Below, in pieces: positions 59,164-64,000 of a DNA stretch of 64,000 nt; within the stretch, counting starts at the first letter, position 1, and each line of letters begins with the position of its first letter. Where the stretch lies: contig NZ_NWSX01000033.1 of assembly GCF_002531825.1 (NCBI RefSeq), positions 1-64,000 of the forward strand. Direction: 5' to 3'. Below the pieces are notes generated by a model. The model was not told where the DNA came from, ran no database searches, and worked only from the letters and a program-made list of their open reading frames with translations. Source of the DNA: Rhizobium sp. J15. Lineage in GTDB: Bacteria > Pseudomonadota > Alphaproteobacteria > Rhizobiales > Rhizobiaceae. Made by a program: the position numbers and the translations under genes.

Positions 59164-59859
59164 TCACGCAGGCACGGCCGTTTCCGTCCAGCCGCTGGTC
59201 CAGAGTTCCCGCAGCCTGTCGCCGTCGCCCTTGAAGAAAATCTCGCTTGTCGCGCAGCGTTCCACCCGGTCGCTGCGGAAATTGCGGATCGCCTGGCGCA
59301 GCTCGCACCAGGCGACGATGTTGGCGGTCTCAGAATAGTAGATCAGCGCGATCGGCTGGATCGTCCGTTCGGTCGCGCGGCCGAGTTCGTCGCGGTAGCC
59401 GAGTTCAAGCTTTCGCTCATCGCGGATCGCGCGCCGTACGATTGCGAGGTCGAAGCCAACAGGCGGCTGGGCGATCGCGCCCCAGGCATAAAGCGCTTTG
59501 TTGTCCATCGCCTGGCGCAGCGGCGCCGGCACGGCTCCGGCGATCTTCTGATTGACGCGGCGGGCGGCCTGCTTGAGTTCCTCGTCGGCGGTGCGTTCGA
59601 GCAGCGCCAGCGACAGCACGATCGCCTCCATCTCCTCGATCGAAAACATCAGCGGCGGCAGATCGAAGCCCGGCCGCATGATGTAGCCGATGCCGCGCCC
59701 GCCTTCGATCGGCACCCGCATCGCTTGAAGGGCCGCGATGTCGCGGTAGATCGAGCGAACGGTCACTTCCAGCGTCTCGGCCATCGCTGCCGCCGTCATC
59801 GGCTTTCTCGCCAGCCTGAGGATCTGAATGATCTCGAAAAGCCGTGAGGCCTTGCGCAT
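59164..59859 (-). CDS. HTH-WYL transcriptional regulator
   Basis: A 231-residue regulator. The DeoR-like HTH is at about 1-60 (LRLARKPMTAAAMAETLEVT, then RSIYRDIAALQAMRVPI). The WYL domain is at about 140-215 (ERTIQPIALIYYSETANIVAWCEL). WYL proteins usually sense a small ligand and act as repressors or activators. It diverges from the LysE-type gene over 129 bases containing an inverted repeat. Confidence 0.85.
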   Translation of the reverse strand: MRKASRLFEIIQILRLARKPMTAAAMAETLEVTVRSIYRDIAALQAMRVPIEGGRGIGYIMRPGFDLPPLMFSIEEMEAIVLSLALLERTADEELKQAARRVNQKIAGAVPAPLRQAMDNKALYAWGAIAQPPVGFDLAIVRRAIRDERKLELGYRDELGRATERTIQPIALIYYSETANIVAWCELRQAIRNFRSDRVERCATSEIFFKGDGDRLRELWTSGWTETAVPA

Positions 59860-59884
59860 TTTCCTGACTCCGCTCCCAACGCTC

Positions 59885-59902
59885 CTGACAATACACTGTC
59901 AG
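59885..59902. promoter_or_regulatory. Inverted repeat between WYL regulator and LysE gene
   Basis: CTGACA-ATACAC-TGTCAG, between the two divergent genes. A plausible site for the WYL regulator. Confidence 0.5.
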
Positions 59903-59988
59903 TTGGGTTTCGCTATAGAGCCGCCTATCGAATTGAAATCAATCACAGTCTTTCAAAGATCCAAAAAGACGCAGGGCGGATAACTGAC

Positions 59989-60624
59989 ATGAACTACCAT
60001 GAAAACCTCTGGCTCTTCTTCACCCTTCTTTTCGGCATCATCATCGTGCCTGGAATGGACATGCTCTTCGTGCTGGCCAATTCGCTGACCGGCGGCATCA
60101 AACGCGGCCTGGCTGCGACCGGCGGCATCATGGCGGGCGGCGCCGTCCATTCGGCCTATGGCGCAGCCGGCGTCGGCATGCTCGTCACCATGCTGCCGCA
60201 GCTTTTCAACGTGCTGCTCTTTGCCGGCGTCGCTTACATGATCTGGATCGGCATTTCGCTGATCCGCAGCTCGATCACCGTCGAGGCGATCGGTCCGGGA
60301 ACGGCACATTCCAGCTGGCGCGCCTTCCGCCAGGGTGCAGTCACCTGTCTCGTCAATCCAAAGGCTTATATTTTCATGTTTGCGGTTTACCCGCAGTTCC
60401 TGAGGCCGGAATACGGGCCGGTCTGGATGCAGGGCCTGATCATGGGGGCCATGACTGTCGCCACCCAGTTCGCCATCTACGGCACGCTCGCGATGACGGC
60501 CGGGCGCAGCCGCGATCTTCTTGTCGCAAACCCTCATGCTACGGCCTTGGTGGGACGCTGCGCCGGATTGCTGCTGGTGGCAGTCTCCGCGCTTAGCCTC
60601 TGGCAGGGCTGGAAAACCGCTTGA
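59989..60624 (+). CDS. LysE-family amino acid exporter
   Basis: A 211-residue protein with about six helices and the family features PGMDMLFVLANSLTGGIKRG and NPKAYIFMFAVYPQFL. LysE/RhtB proteins export amino acids. It diverges from the WYL regulator, which may control it. An intergenic hairpin repeat follows. Confidence 0.86.
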   Translation: MNYHENLWLFFTLLFGIIIVPGMDMLFVLANSLTGGIKRGLAATGGIMAGGAVHSAYGAAGVGMLVTMLPQLFNVLLFAGVAYMIWIGISLIRSSITVEAIGPGTAHSSWRAFRQGAVTCLVNPKAYIFMFAVYPQFLRPEYGPVWMQGLIMGAMTVATQFAIYGTLAMTAGRSRDLLVANPHATALVGRCAGLLLVAVSALSLWQGWKTA

Positions 60625-60647
60625 GCCTTGATGCCTCTCATCCAAAA

Positions 60648-60692
60648 GCGCGTCGCATGAAGCAAATTCGATGCGACGCGCTTTCGCTGCTT
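60648..60692. repeat. RIME-like hairpin after the LysE gene
   Basis: AAAAGCGCGTCGCATGAAGCAAATTCGATGCGACGCGCTTTC; arms GCGCGTCGCAT and ATGCGACGCGC with a short loop, nearly the same stem as at 5175-5213. Probable terminator. Confidence 0.8.
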
Positions 60693-60810
60693 ATCACATT
60701 GTTTTTATGGTCATCCGGCAAAACGTGACCACCTGGACGCATGGATTTTGTCATGCTCCCGGTGCAGATTGGCCAGCGGCCGTCCCGGCCGAGGAAAATG
60801 GAGAGGAAAT

Positions 60811-61251
60811 ATGAATTGGAAAGCAGTAGCTGCCGCCGCAGCGATGGCCGGCATAGCCTTGGGTGCGGTGAATGCCGCTGACGGCACGCATGATTCGCGT
60901 GTGGCGCTGATGAAGCGGATCGGCGGTTCGACCGGCGCGCTTGCAGCGATCGCAAAAGGCGAAAAGCCCTATGACGCCGAGGCGGTAAAGGCGGCGCTAA
61001 CGACGATTGCCGCTACATCCAAGGTCTTCCCCGATCAATTCAAGCCGGACAGCGACAAGAACGATCCCGCGGTGAGCCCGAAGATCTGGGAAAACATGGA
61101 CGACTTCAAGGCTCGCGCTGAAAAGCTCTCCGCCGATGCCGAAATCGCGCTTGCCCAGCTTCCGGCGGATACCGCGGCTGTCGGCGCCACGGTCAACACG
61201 CTCGGCGCCAATTGCGGCGGCTGTCACAAGGCCTATCGTCTCAGCAAATGA
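60811..61251 (+). CDS. Class II cytochrome c (c556/c'-like)
   Basis: A 146-residue periplasmic cytochrome. Signal peptide MNWKAVAAAAAMAGIALGAVNA, cleaved near residue 22. The haem site CGGCH is at the C-terminus (NTLGANCGGCHKAYRLSK), the usual place for c' and c556 proteins, which have a four-helix bundle. Function is electron transfer or NO/redox buffering. ATG 60811 with GAGAGG upstream. It precedes a diheme cytochrome but with a stem between. Confidence 0.9.
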   Translation: MNWKAVAAAAAMAGIALGAVNAADGTHDSRVALMKRIGGSTGALAAIAKGEKPYDAEAVKAALTTIAATSKVFPDQFKPDSDKNDPAVSPKIWENMDDFKARAEKLSADAEIALAQLPADTAAVGATVNTLGANCGGCHKAYRLSK

Positions 61252-61336
61252 GCGATAGGCCGTCCCGGCAATTCCCGCAGAACTGCGGAGTAGTTTTGCA
61301 TGCGGAATTGCGGAAAGCGGAAATGATAGGAACTCT

Positions 61337-61370
61337 CGATCCGCGCCAGCCTTGCCGCCGGCGCGGATCG
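61337..61370. terminator. Hairpin after the cytochrome c gene
   Basis: CGATCCGCGCC, 12-base loop, GGCGCGGATCG; 11 perfect pairs followed by TCTTAGTTCT. A probable terminator. Confidence 0.65.
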
Positions 61371-61443
61371 TCTTAGTTCTCCGCCCGTGCGGACCGGTCG
61401 CGTATTGGACCGGCAAAAATGTCTTCAAAGGGGGAGGCGGCGC

Positions 61444-62358
61444 ATGGTCCGCAGGTTCATCCGAGTTCTGCTCTGTCTGATCGGCGTCGCCGTCCTCGGC
61501 GGTGGCGCCTTCTATCTCGTCACCGCGCCCGATCCCCTGCCGGAGAGCCATTGGGCCGGTCTCGGTGCGCCGGACACGGCAAATGGGGAGATGGTCTTCT
61601 GGACGGGCGGCTGCGTCAGCTGCCATGCCGCGCCCGGCTCAGAAGGCGATGCCAAGCTGACGCTTTCGGGCGGTCTCGCGCTGAAGAGCCCCTTCGGCAC
61701 CTTCCACGTGCCGAACATCTCGCCGGATGAAAAAGCCGGCATCGGCGCCTGGACGCTTGCCCAGTTCGGCAATGCGATGAAGCGCGGCGTCGGTCCCGAT
61801 GGCCAGCATCTCTACCCGTCTTTTCCCTATGGCTCCTATGCCCGCATGAGCGACAAGGACGTCAACGATCTCTTCGCCTTCATGAAAACCCTGCCGAAGA
61901 GCGCAAACGTCACGCCGCCGCATGAACTGCCGTTCCCCTTCAACATCCGGCTCGCGCTCGGCGGCTGGAAGTTCCTCTATTTCAACGATCAGCCGCGCGT
62001 GGCGCTGGCAAAGAGCGACGACAAGGTGAAGCGCGGGCAATATCTCGTCGAAGGCCCGGGCCATTGCGGCGAGTGCCATACGCCGCGCGATGCGCTCGGC
62101 GGCTTCGAGGCCAATATGTGGCTGGCCGGCGCGCCGAATCCGGAAGGCGAGGGCCGCATACCCGATATCACCCCGGCCTCCAAGAGCATCGGCAGCTGGA
62201 GCGAAGCGGATATCGCCAGCTACCTCGAAACCGGCTTCACGCCGGATTTCGATAGTGTCGGCGGCTCGATGGTCGACGTGCAGCAGAACATCGCCCATCT
62301 TCCGGCCGCCGACCGCGAGGCGATCGCGGCCTATCTGAAGGCCGTGCCGGGACGCTGA
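61444..62358 (+). CDS. Diheme cytochrome c, membrane-anchored
   Basis: A 304-residue cytochrome. An N-terminal membrane segment (VRRFIRVLLCLIGVAVLGGGAFY) anchors or exports it. Two haem sites, CVSCH (near 56) and CGECH (near 212), define two cytochrome c domains, with FHVPNISPDEKAG as a typical segment. It resembles the cytochrome subunits of membrane-bound dehydrogenases; no dehydrogenase partner lies next to it. AAAGGGGGAGG precedes the ATG. Confidence 0.88.
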   Translation: MVRRFIRVLLCLIGVAVLGGGAFYLVTAPDPLPESHWAGLGAPDTANGEMVFWTGGCVSCHAAPGSEGDAKLTLSGGLALKSPFGTFHVPNISPDEKAGIGAWTLAQFGNAMKRGVGPDGQHLYPSFPYGSYARMSDKDVNDLFAFMKTLPKSANVTPPHELPFPFNIRLALGGWKFLYFNDQPRVALAKSDDKVKRGQYLVEGPGHCGECHTPRDALGGFEANMWLAGAPNPEGEGRIPDITPASKSIGSWSEADIASYLETGFTPDFDSVGGSMVDVQQNIAHLPAADREAIAAYLKAVPGR

Positions 62359-62370
62359 GACGGTCGCAGC

Positions 62371-62865
62371 TCAAGCGATCGACTGCATGTAACGCATGCC
62401 GGTCACGGGGCGCGGCGTGAAATCCATTTGTTCGTAGAAGCGATGCGCCAGCACGTTTCCGGTCGCTGCGCTGACGGAGAGGTAGCCGCAGCCGGCATTG
62501 CGCGCGGTCTCGCGGGCGCGGTCGACGAGCAACTGGCCGGTGCCGTGGCCCCGATGGCCGTCGCGCACGAAGAGATGGTGCAGGTCCATGCCGCGCTTGC
62601 CTTCCTGCGCCCTGTAGAGCGGCACGAGAATGGCGTAGCCGATCAGCCCTTCGCTGGTTTCCGCGACCAGCGCATGGATCCAGGGCAGGGGGCCGAACAG
62701 ATCGCGCTCCAATTGCTCCGGCGTCGTGCCTGAAGGGTCGCCGTGATGGGCGGCCAGCAGGGCGATCATCTCGTTGAGTTCGGGCAGGTCGCGCGGCTTG
62801 GCGGCGCGGATCGTCACCACCGATGGGCGCATTAGTGAAATTTCGCTGTCTTCGATGTCGGTCAT
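62371..62865 (-). CDS. GNAT-family N-acetyltransferase
   Basis: A 164-residue GNAT enzyme. The acetyl-CoA motif is HHLFVRDGHRGHGTGQLLVDRARE (R/QxxGxG/A), followed by GNVLAHRFYEQMDF. It acetylates an amino group of an unknown substrate using acetyl-CoA. Start at 62865 with AAAGGA ahead. It converges on the diheme cytochrome gene. Confidence 0.84.
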   Translation of the reverse strand: MTDIEDSEISLMRPSVVTIRAAKPRDLPELNEMIALLAAHHGDPSGTTPEQLERDLFGPLPWIHALVAETSEGLIGYAILVPLYRAQEGKRGMDLHHLFVRDGHRGHGTGQLLVDRARETARNAGCGYLSVSAATGNVLAHRFYEQMDFTPRPVTGMRYMQSIA

Positions 62866-63098
62866 GGTCTTCGCGTCCTTTGATATTCTGCCGTCAGGAC
62901 GCTGCCGATACAACAAAGCCGCCTGACGGCGGCTTGTTGACAATATGATCTGTCCGGCCGCCCTTTACAGGTACAGCCAAAAATACGAGCGGCTCTGGTG
63001 CGCGTTCTTGATCATGGCGCATCAATCGCCGCAAACGCGGCGTTTGTCAATGGCGGATCGGCATGCAAGGGCATTGCCTGGATTTTTCCGCTTGATAA

Positions 63099-63117
63099 TA
63101 TACCCCCCTATCCTATA
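63099..63117. promoter_or_regulatory. Probable DmeR operator
   Basis: TATACCCCCCTATCCTATA, an AT/C-run/AT arrangement just upstream of dmeR, as in RcnR-type operators (TAC-C run-TA). It should repress dmeR-dmeF in the absence of nickel and cobalt. Confidence 0.6.
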
Positions 63118-63128
63118 GGAAATCGGCC

Positions 63129-63401
63129 ATGTCTCACACCACCCTTCAGAAAAAGAAGCTCATCGCCCGCATCAGCCGCCTCAAGGGGCAGATGGAAGCG
63201 GTCGAGCGTGCACTCGAGGCCGAGCGCCCATGCGGCGAAATCCTGCAGCTCCTCGCATCGGTGCGCGGCGCCTTGACAGGGCTGACCGGCGAGGTGCTGG
63301 ACGACCACCTGCGCGAACATGTGCTGAATGCCGAAAACGATGCGGCCAGGGCGGAGGCGGTCGAGGAAATATCGGAAGTGCTGAGAACCTATATCCGCTG
63401 A
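63129..63401 (+). CDS. dmeR: Nickel/cobalt-responsive repressor (RcnR/CsoR family)
   Basis: A 90-residue protein of the RcnR/CsoR/FrmR family. The ligand set His3, Cys35 (RPCGEI), His60 and His64 (DDHLREHV) is that of RcnR nickel/cobalt sensors. It binds an operator as a tetramer and releases it when metal is bound. The next gene is the exporter; the pair matches the DmeRF system described in R. leguminosarum. ATG 63129 with an AGGA upstream. Confidence 0.9.
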   Translation: MSHTTLQKKKLIARISRLKGQMEAVERALEAERPCGEILQLLASVRGALTGLTGEVLDDHLREHVLNAENDAARAEAVEEISEVLRTYIR

Positions 63402-63424
63402 GTGTTTGCATAAAGGAGCCTGCA

Positions 63425-64000
63425 ATGAGTGCCGGGATCGAGAAGGCTGGAATGGAAGCCCTGGAACACGATCATGTTTTCCTCGGCGCCGATCACGCGG
63501 CGAACGAGCGGCGTATCTGGCTGGTGATCGCCCTGACGGCCGTGATGATGGTGGCCGAAATTGCCGCCGGCACCGTCTACGGCTCCATGGCGCTCGTCGC
63601 CGACGGCTGGCACATGTCGACCCATGCCAGCGCGCTGCTGATTTCGGCGCTCGCCTATCTCTTCGCCCGGAAGCAGGCGCGCAATCCGCGTTTTACCTTC
63701 GGCACCGGCAAACTCGGTGATCTCGCCGGCTTCGCCAGCGCCATTATCCTCGCCCTGATCGCTTTGCTGATGGCCTGGGAAAGCGTGCTCCGGCTGACCA
63801 ATCCGGTGCCGATCGGTTTTGCCCAGGCGATCGCCGTGGCGGTCATCGGCCTTGCCGTCAATCTTGCCAGCGCCTGGCTGCTCGGCGGCGGTGGCCACGC
63901 GCACGGTCATCACGCGCATGGTCATCATGCGCATCACACGCATGGCAATCATGCGCATCACCACGGCCATCACCATCATGCCCATGGCGGTCACGATCAC
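63425..64000 (+). CDS. dmeF: Cation-diffusion facilitator DmeF, N-terminal part (cut by window edge)
   Basis: The first 192 codons of a CDF-family efflux protein. Hydrophobic helices (WLVIALTAVMMVAEIAAGTVYG, SAIILALIALLMAWE), the ADGWHMSTHASALL segment with the metal-site residues, and a His-rich loop (GHAHGHHAHGHHAHH) are visible. It exports nickel and cobalt. AAAGGAG precedes the ATG 23 bases after the dmeR stop, so both are one operon. The right edge cuts the gene within the His-rich loop. Confidence 0.92.
   Translation, partial: MSAGIEKAGMEALEHDHVFLGADHAANERRIWLVIALTAVMMVAEIAAGTVYGSMALVADGWHMSTHASALLISALAYLFARKQARNPRFTFGTGKLGDLAGFASAIILALIALLMAWESVLRLTNPVPIGFAQAIAVAVIGLAVNLASAWLLGGGGHAHGHHAHGHHAHHTHGNHAHHHGHHHHAHGGHDH

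Noticed and set aside
63880..64000. Met-rich reverse ORF at the right edge
   Set aside because: It is the antisense of the His-rich loop of dmeF.
1..64000. CRISPR array, transposon or prophage
   Set aside because: No regularly spaced direct repeats of array type, no transposase, integrase, capsid or portal motifs were seen in any frame.

Overview
The window is a GC-rich, gene-dense piece of an alphaproteobacterial chromosome or large replicon. It most resembles Rhizobium of the R. etli / R. leguminosarum / R. phaseoli group. The grounds are a betI-betB pair, a class 3 (R. etli-type) asparaginase, an rpsU gene with a rhizobial small-protein partner, a Rhodobacter-type phospholipid methyltransferase candidate, a dmeR-dmeF nickel/cobalt pair with the RcnR ligand set, and several short palindromic intergenic repeats of a kind common in rhizobia. 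I see no rRNA, tRNA, CRISPR array, transposase, integrase or phage gene. The region reads as core or stable accessory genome rather than an island.

Layout. 1-5.1 kb: betB (cut by the left edge) and betI, a DUF308 membrane protein, an orphan ParD-like antitoxin, an EAL-CBS-GGDEF-like signalling protein and a quinone oxidoreductase. 5.2-8.9 kb: two MFS exporters, a cysteine-cluster regulator divergent from the first, and a small membrane protein. 9.1-14.9 kb: asparaginase, a DeoR regulator, two glutathione transferases, a LysR regulator and small proteins. 15-21 kb: a Tat-exported beta-helix protein, a PAS-GAF-GGDEF-EAL protein, a glycerophosphodiesterase and an alpha/beta hydrolase. 20.8-23.7 kb: a DNA-repair pair, an MBL exonuclease and an ATP-dependent DNA ligase. 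23.8-28.9 kb: a secreted hydrolase, two tandem L,D-transpeptidase lipoproteins, cspA, rpsU, and the ohrR/ohr peroxide module. 29.1-31.9 kb: a MarR regulator divergent from a DUF899-DUF1579-VOC operon.

32-38.4 kb holds two ABC-F ATPases (one behind a probable leader-peptide ORF), a small membrane protein, a HerA-like ATPase and a DUF protein. 38.5-46.4 kb: Nudix, a secreted small protein, zwf, tam, a CorC/HlyC protein, a cupin, a Zn-alcohol dehydrogenase and a branched-chain aminotransferase. 46.5-52.7 kb: a LysR regulator divergent from an EmrA/EmrB-type efflux operon that ends in a class III adenylate cyclase, then nadE. 52.7-57.2 kb: MFS, NTF2-like, TauE/SafE, methyltransferase, a secreted protein and superoxide dismutase. 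57.4-64 kb: a HAD hydrolase of lower GC, a metallophosphoesterase, a WYL regulator divergent from a LysE exporter, two cytochromes c, a GNAT enzyme, and dmeR-dmeF (cut by the right edge).

The recurring theme is envelope and stress adaptation: osmoprotection, peroxide, superoxide, metal and drug efflux, cell-wall cross-linking and second messengers. These are mostly organised as small regulator/target pairs with visible palindromic operators. The most interesting non-gene signals are the leader ORF and hairpin ahead of an ABC-F gene, a probable leaderless marR promoter with a palindrome between its -35 and -10, a near-perfect palindrome abutting a TTG-start gene, an 80-bp tandem repeat, and mobile palindromes that have become the 3' ends of coding sequences.
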